Assembly: GCA_950295325.1 (NCBI GenBank)
Contig: OX485807.1
Span: 48,144,440 to 48,204,439 of the forward strand
DNA: 60,000 nucleotides
Direction: 5' to 3'
Source of the DNA: Polytrichum commune
Taxonomy: Eukaryota; Streptophyta; Polytrichopsida; Polytrichales; Polytrichaceae
Part shown: piece after piece, positions 16,201 through 27,310 of the stretch
Layout: the number at the start of each line of letters is the position of its first letter
How positions within the stretch are numbered: position 1 is the stretch's first letter
Program-made: the position numbers and the translations under genes
The notes under the pieces: model-generated
The model's input: only the letters and a program-made list of their open reading frames with translations
Told to the model about the DNA's origin: nothing
The model's database searches: none

Positions 16201-17510
16201 TATTGTATGTGCTTATGAATTATGGAGCTAATCAATCTTTTGTCAAGCTTTGTATTACATGGTATGTTGACATCAAGCGGAAGTCTATATATTCAAGCAT
16301 TTTGAGTAACATTTACAAAGCAAAATTGTTCACACAAAGTTAAAGATCACATCCATACAGTTGGACCTTCTATATACGGTCATGAGCTTCATGCAAGCAT
16401 TCTCAAAGAAACCTCATTAAACGAGGATGACTCAAGCTTGCTTGAATATTTTGTAGATATGTTCATCTTTCAAAGACTTATGACTTAGTTTAAGGTGCAC
16501 AAATAGCAGGTTCAAGTATACAGAGTGTGAATATCATTTTGATAATAATTTAAACTCGCGTCATTGAGTATATCATAAATGATGTTTTGATTCTAGCCAT
16601 TTTTTATAATCATGTGCACATGATTATCTTGGTGATGGACATAACAAATTTGAAACAAAAATTGACACAATTAAGGTTTCTTATGAATCACTTAAATTTA
16701 ATTGTTTAAAAAGATAAATATCTAGATAATTTCTAATTTCTAATATATATAATTTCTCCTATTAGTGCGGTCCACGTGAATTATTTCCACCTTCTTACCA
16801 CCCACACTGATAGAACTATTAGTGTATCGATCAAAAGTGTACTTATTAGGTCCCAAAATACAAGCAACCCACCCTTGCAAGTTATCAAGGATGAGGGAAC
16901 ACACCCGGAGAACCCAAAAAACATCCATCCCGGAAGCCTTCCAAGAGTTAGCAAGGTGAAATTATCACATATGGGGTACCTCTCATTCATCCAACTAAGA
17001 AACCTTGAGATAGTATGTAATCTAGAGTCTTTATGAGTGGGAGCCATGTGCATGCGAGTCTCCTTGTTGAAACCCCTAAGGTAGATGAGGCTAATGTGGA
17101 CACCTCCAACTATGTGAAAACATCCAGTCAATGGATGTGAGCATCAGAAACTTGAGCATGTTAGCAGTTACGAGTGAGGACCAAATAATTTGAAACTGCT
17201 AAAATCGGAGTTGAGGAGTGTGTTGATCTAAGCTTTGAAATAAATAAAATCTACTTTCCAATAGGGAGGGAACTCTTTTAACATTCAATGTTATGTAAGT
17301 GGACGACATCATTAGTAGATTTCTACATGAGTCATTTGCCAATGAAAACCAAGTTTGATGTCAGTATTGGTTGTGTCATGTCTCTAAAGTGGTCACATGT
17401 AAGGTAAAATGTTGTTGATTTTATTTTATTTACTTTCTCATTATGGAATACTCACAATATAAGTTGATCAGCACTTCCTAATTTGCCCACCTTGGGCATA
17501 AAAAATCAAG
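13213..17510. other. Intergenic, mostly unassigned, with one dispersed repeat copy
   Basis: Region 14194-14345 matches 41611-41765 (shared AGGGTCTTC, GTGATTATA-TTCCTAGGATT and CCCAATTGAxGGxATGTG), a dispersed repeat of unknown class. Homopolymer runs occur at about 15820-15830 (G) and 16146-16156 (C). Near 16968-16996 there is a fragment of the 9240-type element end. No gene was recognised. Confidence 0.5.
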
Positions 17511-17577
17511 TGTGTCATAGCTCGGTGGATAGCACTCCTCAGTATGAAGGACGATGGGTGTGGTTTGACTTTTGTGA
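17511..17577 (+). pseudogene. tRNA-like remnant (possible SINE head)
   Basis: TAGCTCGGTGGATAGCAC at about 17518-17535 matches a tRNA D-arm with A box. A short TCCT...AGGA stem follows in the anticodon position, then GTGGTTTGACTTT where a T-arm (GGTTCGAATCC) would be. The B box has decayed and no acceptor pairing is clear, so it is either a tRNA pseudogene or the head of a SINE unlike the one at 11627. Confidence 0.5.
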
Positions 17578-17704
17578 AGGTAACTAACCAAAATATCATC
17601 AAGGTGGTGGCTAAGGCTGAATTTCCGTGTTTGCTCACCTACTAGATTCTAATGTGAATAAGGACAAACCCGTCCAAATGTAGAGGGAATCTGGTAGCCA
17701 ACTA

Positions 17705-18155
17705 CACAAAATATGATATTTAGTGTCCCCAATACTAATTGTCTTTCATAGTACTAATTTTAAATTGCGGTATAGTGTCACCAACACTAAATGTTAAGCC
17801 AACATTATATGCCATTCCTTGTTGTCTTTCACAGTACTAATTTTAAATTGCGGTATAGTATCACCAACACTAAATGTTAAGCCAACATTATATGCCATTC
17901 CTTGAAGAAGAAAAACTGAGGGATTAAAAATAAATGCTTTTGCAATTATTGTCACTTACCAAGTGATTTTTCATCCAAATTCCAATCATCCATGACAATA
18001 TTTCATCACAAGTTGCTGACAAGAGGATTTTGGCCGATACATGATTTCATCCATCATCCATGACAATATTTGTTCACTTATTCATAAGAAGTGTCATCCA
18101 AAAAGTTACCATAGTGGCATTAAATATCATATGATACTAAATATCACATTTAGTG
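17705..18155. mobile_element. Family-3 TA-target element, copy D (451 bp)
   Basis: Ends are CACAAAATATGATATTTAGT and, from the right, CACTAAATGTGATATTTAGT, with TA on both sides (17703-17704 and 18156-18157). Internally it matches 47343-47875 (ATTATTGTCACTTAC, GATTTTTCATCCAAATT, ATGACAATATTT). It carries its own 83-bp tandem duplication at 17739-17904, with TTGTCTTTC beginning at 17739 and 17822. Confidence 0.85.
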
Positions 18156-21100
18156 TAGATACTCCCATCTTCTCAAATATGGGTCCAACTACTAACACCC
18201 TCCCGGTTAAAACCTCCTTCTCCCAAAACCAATCTTCAAAACCGGTTAAAGATTTTTTAGTGGTGCATAGAAATCTAGCGGCATGTGTTCACGGCCCTCC
18301 ACATTCTAGAGGAACTACAAGAATGTGGTTGGATGGTGGCTTGCGCTTAAGTACATGCAAACACCTGTGACCCATTATTTTCTAGAATTTGGTAGACGGC
18401 CTACATGAAAACTCACCCTAAATTACCCACTAAATATTACTCACCCACCTTATTAAAGTGACTATACCACTTATTAGGAGCCAAAAATAAGTGTTTGATT
18501 GAGGAAGCTAACCAAATTAGCCTCATCTACCTTATATATGAAAATTTCATGACTAAAACGTACACTATACATACAAGTTCTAGACTTCAATTTTGGGAGC
18601 TTAAATTTTGTAACACTTATGGCATTGTAATAATGTACTAGTTAGAGAGCGTGACAATTCAAAAAATATCACTTATGTGAGTAAAAATAATGTAATAAAA
18701 ATAGAGTCATTAGAAACACTTATGAAATAGCGTCACATATATTAATGAAAAAAAACTTACATTTAGTGATCAAATTAGAGTCTAATATTCTTTGATGAGA
18801 CTCCTGAATATGGGAAAGAGCGATGGATTTCTCTAATGGCAAAAGCTTTGACTTAAGTTCACTAACATTGCTTTGTTATTGTTCTAGAAATGTAGATAGG
18901 CATTGCTTTTCGTGCTTGAGAAAATGAAACATTGGGAACTACCACTAAACTAATTTTCAAACCATCCTCAATGATTTCAAATATCTATGTTGCACAAATT
19001 ATATTCAAAATATCTTCCTCACTTGGAACATAAAGATGATCAAGATCAAACTCAACTTCCAAATGCATATAATCTTGTGGACTCATTGTCACTATAGACT
19101 CACTATCCCTTGCAACTCTAATTGATAATTGAGAGAGTCTATTGAACAACATTTATAACATTATTCAACCATGTGGTTCAGTTCCATGACCTTGCAATAT
19201 ATCAATTATATTTCATGGGCCCTTCAAACAGACTGGGGATATCCGTTTACTATTCATACATCCAAGCTGAATTTGAAATTTTGGGTGAGTTATACTCCCG
19301 GCACTATATGCAAGAATTATTGTTCATGTCATGAATATTAGTAGGAAATACTCGTTCATCCCAATAGTATTCCTTGTGTTTTCTATTAATAGAAGAACTA
19401 TCACTGAAAATACCAACATTACTCACAATATTCTTACTTTTCAAACTGGCATTATTTATTATTCATACCAGTGTAAGTTTCTTCCTATTTTCTAACTTTC
19501 TTTCCATGAAGGTAAGACAATGGAGGTCTTTGTCGGATGCTAAATATAGAATTTAACACAACCATGCAATTGAATAATGTTATGTTGATACATTTGCAAG
19601 CTCAACATTATGAGAAGCAATCACTCTACGCCCATCATCTTTCATTCCCTCCTCCTCCTCTTTGTCACTAACATGTTCAATATACTTCTACGCCTCAACA
19701 TTTATGAATGGCAGGATTTGACAATCATAACCTAACAACTTATTACGATGCGACAATGTTGAGGTTGGATTCACAACTTTCGTGACCATTTATGCATATA
19801 ATGAGAAAATCATGCAAGTAGGAGGGGACGTCATATTTTTTATTTCCAAAAATTCAAAATGGTTAGCATTTATTATTAGAAAATAACATGTTGAACGATT
19901 TCAAAATCAAACAAACATAGAACAAATGACGAATGTACGTACTCCATTGGAAATTTGTGAGAACTTTATGGATAAGTTCCTCATCATCATCTAGAGAGAT
20001 CATCTTCGTTATTGAGCCACCACCATGAGGTGAGGGTGCAAGAATTGTATGATGGTGCCAAGATGACATTGAATATGACATGGTCTCTCTAGAATGCGAT
20101 GAAGTAACACCACTACAATAGCAAGCATGAATAGATGCATGTGCAATCCACATAGACAGACATAGAATTATATTTAGTGTTTGAAATCCACAATTACATT
20201 AGAAAAAATCACATTTAGATGGATAAGCATCAATAATTGGTTCCGGTGTAGTCAACATCTCTATTAAGAATTACAAAGACTTTGGATTTTATCCTCATCT
20301 AGCTATCCATGACACATTTACTTTCACAATTTTCCTTTATGCAGTAGTGCTCAACTAGAATTCACTCTACTAATCATGTTAGCTACCCCTTCTAGTCTAC
20401 GATACCCTACTACCTAGACCTTATTACTATCATGTTAATAATGATACTATCCTTGAACATTGTACCGGTATTGCCCACCCCTTGCTTGTCGAGACTTATA
20501 GGTTTACTACCTCATAAGCTGACCTACCTATAACCATATCCCTATACTAATTATAAGACATAACTACTGAGATACTCCCTCTTACATCATCAACGTTATA
20601 ATCCTCCGATATGTGATTATGCACTTCTGCCCTAATTGATCTACCATGTTCATAACATTTAAGCCTTTGGAAAACATTTGACATGCTTTGGATGTACGTA
20701 TGCACATAAAAAATCACTTTGTATTGATGTCTTATTCATTTGTACAAAACTAGATGAAACAATACCCTCGGACAATATATATACTTTGTATGCCCAATTC
20801 TCATAAAAAAAATTTTTGTACATCCAAGTGATACCGTACAGGCACCATTAAGTGCACCCCCCCCCCCTCCCCAACACACACACAAGCAAAACGAGAGTGT
20901 GCCTACTACCTTTTAGAGCATAGCCCGCCCTTAAAAGTGGCACAAGTCTTAAATGCGAAAGGGGGGTGGGGCTCTTTAGTAAATGACAACCCCATCATGC
21001 ACCACCTATAAAACATATAAGTAGGCTCCCCCAAAATAATTTTGGATCTAGGATTCCAATTTTTGAAGTAAAATTTGCTAAAATTTGATGTAAACATGCC

Positions 21101-21680
21101 TTAGTTGTGAATTCAAGAAATTGAAGAAAGTGGATAATACATGATAGGGTCCGCTTTTGCTCAAGGTTGGTGCCACTTTCAATGTGTGGGAAATCATAGC
21201 TAAGATGTGTGGGCATGGCATGTGCATGACATGGTGTTCGGAGCACATCAATCTGGACAAGATGAATTGTGGCAACTCATTATTGGGTCCTTAGTGTAAT
21301 TTGATTCAATAGCACTCTTTTATACCAACAAAACTCAACAGGACGAGGAAAACAAATAAAACAACGACAAAACAAAAACGTCTAAGTGCAAGTTGTGACA
21401 TTTAACCCACTTGGCAAAACCAAAATACCATACTTTTTACAGACACATATCCACATGTCGGTCCGAGTTCACCTTCAATTGGTGTTCATTGCTTCCTTCC
21501 CGTGGTTCAAATGATTAAATCGATCAACGACCAATAAGTGATCCCTTTATTGGATCTCATTTTTTCCCCTCCACTTATGATTGCCCCCATTTTAAGAAAG
21601 AAAAAGAAAAAGTGCACATCCCACATTGGGGCCCCCTCTTGAATACAAGACTCAAACTGATTCCATGAACCGGTTAATGA
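18156..21680. other. Intergenic, possible unrecognised relict on the - strand
   Basis: On the - strand around 19160-19020 and 20100-19900 there are open, acidic stretches, for example PQDYMHLEVEFDLDHLYVPS and ITKMISLDDDEELIHKVL. They look more protein-like than their surroundings but match no domain I know and are separated by stops. I read them as relict transposon or gene sequence. A C-run is at about 20858-20870. Confidence 0.3.
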
Positions 21681-21874
21681 GTTGAGAAATAACCGCTTGA
21701 AGTTCAAGACGTCAGGAAATCTTACTTATCATTTTAGAGGAATCTAGAGAATATACCTAAAAATAATGAAAGAAAAGCCAGTTGATCACAACATCATGTA
21801 ACCGGTTGGACTTAAAAACGCTAGGATTTTGACCGATTATGCCCAAAAATTCTCCCGAGACCGTGAGCCTGATT
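21681..21874. repeat. Dispersed repeat, copy 1 of 3 (AACCGGTT-rich)
   Basis: It begins GTTGAGAAATAACCGCTTGA and runs to a CAAAAATTCTCCCGAGACC stretch. Copies are at 23061-23247 and 55335-55489. CCGGTT motifs recur inside (for example GTAACCGGTTGGACTT). No inverted ends or reading frame were found, so the class is unknown. Confidence 0.7.
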
Positions 21875-23060
21875 GATCCAAAAAGAGGTTTCAGAGTTTT
21901 GGGAAGGAATCTTCTTTTCTTTTGCATGGAAAGGACCTCGAACTTTAGCACCATGATATATAAGTCCAATACAAAGCCCTTCAATTTATATGGGCACCGA
22001 CAAACTATTTCGACACCTCATGTTAGGGTATCGTACATGCATACGGAGTTCGCGGTGCCCAAGAAAGAAAGTCCGATTGAGCTTTTTGAAAGGTTTTGTC
22101 TCTTGATGGTTTTGATTGGCGGCCTATGACATTATTTGCAAGGAAGATGGGGGACAAGTTTGATTCCCGTGCCAATTTGGGAGCTTTTGAGAGAGAGAGA
22201 GAGAAGGAAATTACCAATGCATCATTCAACATGAGGGTGTGTTCAATAATGTTCACAACATTTTCCACCTCTTGGAAACGAAGCTCATCAAGAATCCAAC
22301 AATGATTGTCATATAAGAAACTTGGAGAGTTCGGTTTTGATTCTTAGGACCGAAAAAGATTGATATTTTGGGAACCCCGAAATTTGGTCGAAATTTGAAC
22401 ATTTACTCATCAACTTCTCACCAAATGACAATGCACTTGCATTCCCATGTTTTCCGAGACCAATTTTATTGTAATATTCTAGAAACTCAATTTTCAATAT
22501 TGTTTTTCAAGTGCTTACCAAATAATGGAATTGTTAATCTTTGTTGTGTGACGCAAATTTCTAACATCCTGGTAGTTTGTAATAATTACAAATAGTCTTT
22601 CCACATGTTCCACCTTGAGATACGATTTTTACAAGTCAAAAAATTGAAGGTACAACTATGAACCCACTATATATACAGCACCTACTTAGGCAAGGTGGTA
22701 CCAAGGTGACATCAACATTTCATACACAATACAACATATGCAAACTCTTCCTTAGTGAAGAGTTTTGGAAGTTGGCTACCATATTGTACTAGGTTGCTTC
22801 GATTGCAAATACCTAAATTAAGTCCCCTTTACACTAAATAGGTTGAGACCTCGAAGTTTGAGATCTTGGAGAATGAGCCTACTTCTCATAGGTGGAGCCT
22901 CTTATTGCCACTTGTAATTCACTAAGTTCCACTTGACATTTCAGCCATCAACTTGAGAGCTTGAGCTTCTTACCGTGCTTACAACACTTAGGTCACCTTT
23001 CAATGGATCCCATGCAATGATCGGGGAGAACCGGCGGTTAGTTACAAATGAACCCGTCGA
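21875..23060. other. Intergenic, nothing recognised
   Basis: Short open frames at 22.1-22.6 kb lack any known domain. A small GA microsatellite is at about 22190-22204. No other structure was identified. Confidence 0.4.
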
Positions 23061-23247
23061 GTTTGAGAAATAACCGGTTGAAGTTCAAGACTTCAAGCAA
23101 ATTACCGATCATTTTGGAGGAATTTATAGAATATACCCCAATTTAATAAAGGAAAACCGGAGGATGTCAACATGTAACCAGTTGGACTTGCAAACACTAG
23201 GATCTCAACCGATTATGCTCAAAAATCTCCCCGACCACTGATCCCAT
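23061..23247. repeat. Dispersed repeat, copy 2 of 3 (AACCGGTT-rich)
   Basis: It begins GTTTGAGAAATAACCGGTTG and shares AGTTCAAGAC, GGAATTTATAGAATA, GTCAACATGTAACCAGTTGG and GATTATGCTCAAAAAT with the copies at 21681 and 55335. Confidence 0.75.
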
Positions 23248-25103
23248 GTCAAATTTCTAAGGTAACCTCATGGAGGTCGCTAAAAATGTCAAGAGTTCGA
23301 GCTCTCGTTATGTCAACCCCAACCCAAAGGACTTTCAAGTAATCTTTGATAGTAGCTTTGGAAAGTTGTCAACAAAGTCCTAGGCCTTTTTGAGCTTGCT
23401 TTGCTATTAATGGTTTGTTACTTTGTTTGGTGTCGGAGCCTAATTTAAAAGTTGGGTGAAATTTTTTGAATCTCCTATTCAAGCCCAATTTTTAAAGGAT
23501 TTAAAATAGGGCTTGTTTCTGGGACCCATCACCCGAAATTTCTGAGTGGCCTATGCAAGGCTAGCGTGGCAATGAACATGTTGATTGAGGATCCTTTAAG
23601 GATTGGTAATCTGATGTGAAATCCATGATGCTTTCACATGTTATGACGCCCCAAAAAGCACTCTAAAATGATTCTCATGCCCTTGCCACGTACATCTTGA
23701 GCTCAAGGTCAAGCTTGTAAGCTTGGTGGGCCAAGGTAAAAGAATATGAGCCTTTACATGTGCCTAAGATGGTGGAGCTGTCTCAAAACACATTTTCAGT
23801 ACATGTGAAAGGCGAGAGTAAATTATTGCGTACCAAAGTGCCTCTCGTTCAACTAACAAAACACCTTGAAATAGTATGTAGGTTGGATAAATTTTTATAC
23901 AAAATTTGACGCCAAAGTTAATAGCTTCAAAAACCCCAAATTGATCTAGTAAAACGGAAATAAAACAAATCTACCACAAACCTACGAAAGGTAGGCCAAG
24001 GCTAGATGTCCACCACTTTGAGCTACACCCCTACCACTATTCCCAAAACGAAAACACAAGAAACTCTATTAAACCATAAAAAATTCCTTTTTGATAAAAT
24101 TCACCCAAAATTAACATCAAAAGTCCCGAATTAGTTTGCAAGAACCCACTTGAGGTAAATAAACCACAAACATATGGGGGATCATGTTTTACCAGCCCAC
24201 CTCTATTTCATAATAACGGCGGGGGCCCAACCTCAAATAGATGAAAGTCTAGCCATGGCCATGAAAAGGTACCAAAATTTTAACATGCATGCATGGATGT
24301 ACGTGGCTTATATGCAACAAATTCCCTCTCGCCTATTATAAGTAGCAAGTGAAGGGCTCGTGCTTACCTTGGCCCACCAAAAAAATTTCATGCTCAATCT
24401 CAACCTCAAGCTACGCGTGACACTATCATTCAAGCTTTATCAAGTGAAAACGGTTGTAGTATTCTTGGCCCCCACACACATAGACTTAAAGCCGCCCCCG
24501 CCCCCGCCCCCGCCCCCGCCTCCCTCGACCGTTTCCATTGCTTGGATAAGAAGAGGCGCAGATTTTGTTATAGAAAAAAATGACGATGTGGACGAATAGT
24601 GCACGTCTGGTGAAGAGAAGAAGTACTGCAAATCAAGGCCCGGTTCAACCCCGACAACAAGATTCGGGGTTTTTTGAAAAGTTCATGAATTTTCACTCCA
24701 CATGAAGTCGATCTCCGGACTCGTCAAAGATCTTGCTTGAATGCGATATGAAATATCAGTTGATCCGGCCAATCTTTGATGATATTCATTGCCAAGTTTG
24801 CTCGGGGTCCATTCTAACTCTTAAATGCGTGAGGGACAAAGCATTCTTTGAGATCATGTGTTATTCAATAGGATTCTTGAAATGTTCTTGAGAATTGTCA
24901 AAACACTAGAGGAAGTTGCGAGGCACTATCAATAGATCACATCCATATGGATTTTATTTATATATGACTTCCATAAAGAATTTATATTTTTTAATTTTTT
25001 AATTTTTGGCACAAATGAAAAAAAATTCATTGCAAAGGTAACAAAATTACAAAGTGGCGACTAGGAAAGGACCCTATTAAAAAAAACACCCATAATTGAA
25101 CTA
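23248..25103. other. Intergenic with repeat fragments and a G4-prone tract
   Basis: Fragments of the 9240-type family lie at about 23838-23995 and 24117-24250. A (GCCCCC)n tract lies at 24494-24520. The 24.36-24.6 kb frame across that tract encodes a poly-proline stretch made by the repeat and is not taken as a gene. Confidence 0.45.
24494..24520 (-). repeat. (GCCCCC)n tract, G-quadruplex-prone on the - strand
   Basis: The - strand reads as four runs of five G separated by single C residues, an arrangement expected to form a very stable four-stranded structure. It is the most GC-rich short segment in the window. Confidence 0.85.
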
Positions 25104-25656
25104 CACCATTATGGCATTTAGTGTCATGTACACTACTTGTGGAGGGCCTACACCAAATGTCTAGAGGTCTCAAAGTGTCATGTCTACTCATTGCCAATAT
25201 GATACTATTCGTCAAGCATAAGTAAATTTTTTATAAGCAAATTTGATTTACATTATGAATTTAGCGTAGCACATTGAGATACTTGAGCTGATTGTTGTGT
25301 GTTTTACTATGCAAGGGGAAGATATCACCCACATTTTATTGAGCATGCTAATGACAAGTGTCATGTGTTTAAATCTTTGTATGCAAGAGGAAGATATTCT
25401 TGAGCATATTAATGTCGAGTGTTATTTTTGTTCACTTTAGTCAACTTGTAGACCACTATGTACCATAGGCATGCACCCATTAGCTTAACACTACTGAACG
25501 TACTCATGCCAAGATAATAAGCAGGTGCACGTGAATGTTGAGTGTCATGCGGTGGCACTGATGGTGAAGTTGTTGATCACTAGTGTAACCTAGGATACGC
25601 CTCAAATAGGGTGAGTGACACTATTACACGTGTAACTTTAAATACCGTAAACGGTG
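25104..25656. mobile_element. Family-1 TA-target element, copy B (553 bp)
   Basis: The left end CACCATTATGGCATTTAGTG and right end (inward CACCGTTTACGGTATTTAAA) are flanked by TA (25102-25103 and 25657-25658). It shares all internal blocks with copies A and C: CAAAGTGTCATGTCTACTCA, GAGCATATTAATGTCGAGTG, TCAACTTGTAGACCA and GTGAAGTTGTTGATCA. It has no insertion, so it acts as the uninterrupted reference for copy C. Confidence 0.85.
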
Positions 25657-25658
25657 TA

Positions 25659-27130
25659 GTGGAGTTCCAAACCACTTTGAGATCTATCCTAGGACAAATA
25701 ACCTGCTTCGTTCCCCAAGACCGATCAAAACACCGAGGACGCAATGTAAGCTTTGAAAGCCTTTGCCCATTCAACCCTACCATAATCGCCCAAATCCTCT
25801 TTGAAAATGTTCCGAAGCTTTTGGCCATGAATCTTAGTGTTACGGAGCACAACCTTCGAGCTAATCTTCGTAACGAAATCTTCTAATTGCAAGCCAGTCT
25901 GATACGTACCCAATGCTTGAACTTGTTGGGGGTTTTCTGATGAAAAGGTCACTGTTAAAGAGAGGAAACAATAAGAATATACAGACACCTTGAAAATTCA
26001 TTTAAATGAATTGCAAATCTGAATAATTAAGCTAGAAATTTGATGAGATCAGTCAAAGTTACAGATGTTATGGGTTGGTGCAAAGTGGCTAGCATAATGT
26101 GACCTTGAAATGATAAAATCATCACAATTTCTCCACCACTTCATGAGGTCCAGAGGATAACCATTCATGCCATTTCATGATAAGCTTATGGAAGCAATAC
26201 CGTAGTACCTTTACCACTTCGTCTATTTATAGAAGAACAATGATTATAATTAGGATACGATTTCCGAACATTTCGGTTTCCCTAAAAACAGTTTAATTAG
26301 TGCCGAAGTGGTAAAGGTACTACGGTATGCAGTTTCAATAGCTCCGTCAAATAAGAAAGCTGCTTGATTTTACTTTGGTTTGAGCAAGATCCAATCATTT
26401 GAAATAGAGATTCCCCATTTTGGTGTCAGCAGCAGATTTGAAGTGTTGAAGCGCAGGAAGTTATCGGGAGAAGCATGTGATTCGGCTGCTTGTTTGATAC
26501 CAGCAAGATAACAAATCTGCAGATTCTGACTTCACAATGCAAACAGAGAGTTTTTCCTTCTGTTCTGGTAAAATACAATGCAAGAGTTGTGATTCAACTC
26601 ACTGTCCTTCTAAGTGAGTCCTGCAAGCCAATAATAAGAAATATAAGGGATGATCTTTGGTCCATCCACACAATCTAGCTGCTTAACTAACTTACTCGGA
26701 AGATTTTTCTTAATTCATCCATTGCTACCTAAATCTCAATAAATGAAGTTCCTTAGAAACTATCCTAAGATGGTCCAACTCTACTTCAGAGATTTTGACT
26801 ATGGTACCTCCAAGTAGTCATTGCTTTCGTGTACAATTCTTTGTTGTTTCGCACCAGCTCCTGAGCTGCTCCTATTTCTGCCGCGGCGATGTTTTGCTCC
26901 ATGAATCCTCGAACCCTAAGTAAGCGAAGCTCGAAGTGCTCGACATCCGCAAAATTGTGACATTTCCTGGGGTTGAATTCGTATTTTGCACTGGTACCTG
27001 TGTGGCTCGGTCATCGCGACATGCAGTAATGATGCCAAAGTGATTACAGCTTCGAGTATTTCAAGGCTGCACAGAATTAGCCCGGATATGTGCACGATCC
27101 GTAACCTGAAAGTCATCATCACAAAATGCA
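25659..27130 (-). other. Unassigned single-copy-looking stretch with short open frames
   Basis: On the - strand, downstream of the GH17 gene, there is a good acceptor-like site (TGATGACTTTCAG|GTTACGG, exon side at 27105) followed by open frames to 26916 and, in another phase, 27010-26786 (includes FMEQNIAAAEIGAAQELVRN). A further open stretch at 25988-25725 reads EDFVTKISSKVVLRNTKIHG. None matches a known domain and no full gene model could be built. The sequence could be 3' UTR, a lineage-specific gene or a pseudogene. Repeats are absent here except for the small hairpin element at 26198-26327. Confidence 0.3.
26198..26327. mobile_element. 130-bp foldback with perfect 24-bp arms
   Basis: TACCGTAGTACCTTTACCAC... 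(26198-26221) is exactly mirrored at 26304-26327 with an 82-nt spacer. The outermost TA on each side could be a target duplication, making it a tiny TA-target MITE. A precursor of small RNA is an alternative because the arms are 24 bp with no mismatch. Confidence 0.65.
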
Positions 27131-27310
27131 ACACACATAATGGTTAGAAGAAGAGGACAGAATTAGGTAACATGGATTCAAGAAATGTCAAGAATCACAT
27201 AAGGAACAAGGCGGGCATTGTTAGTAACAAGACTAGGTAATTTGTATTGCAACCTCGTGGTTTCAGCATAAACATCAAATCCAATTCTGAAACTAACTAG
27301 AGTAGAACCA

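Noticed and set aside
16781-17131. 116-codon - strand frame
   Set aside because: Overlaps open frames on the other strand, has no domain, and lies in repeat-derived DNA.
23293-23305. tRNA T-arm like GAGTTCGAGCTC
   Set aside because: No D-arm or anticodon stem lies upstream at the proper distance.
24360-24599. Proline-rich protein encoded across the (GCCCCC)n tract
   Set aside because: The proline run is simply the microsatellite, and flanking residues look random.
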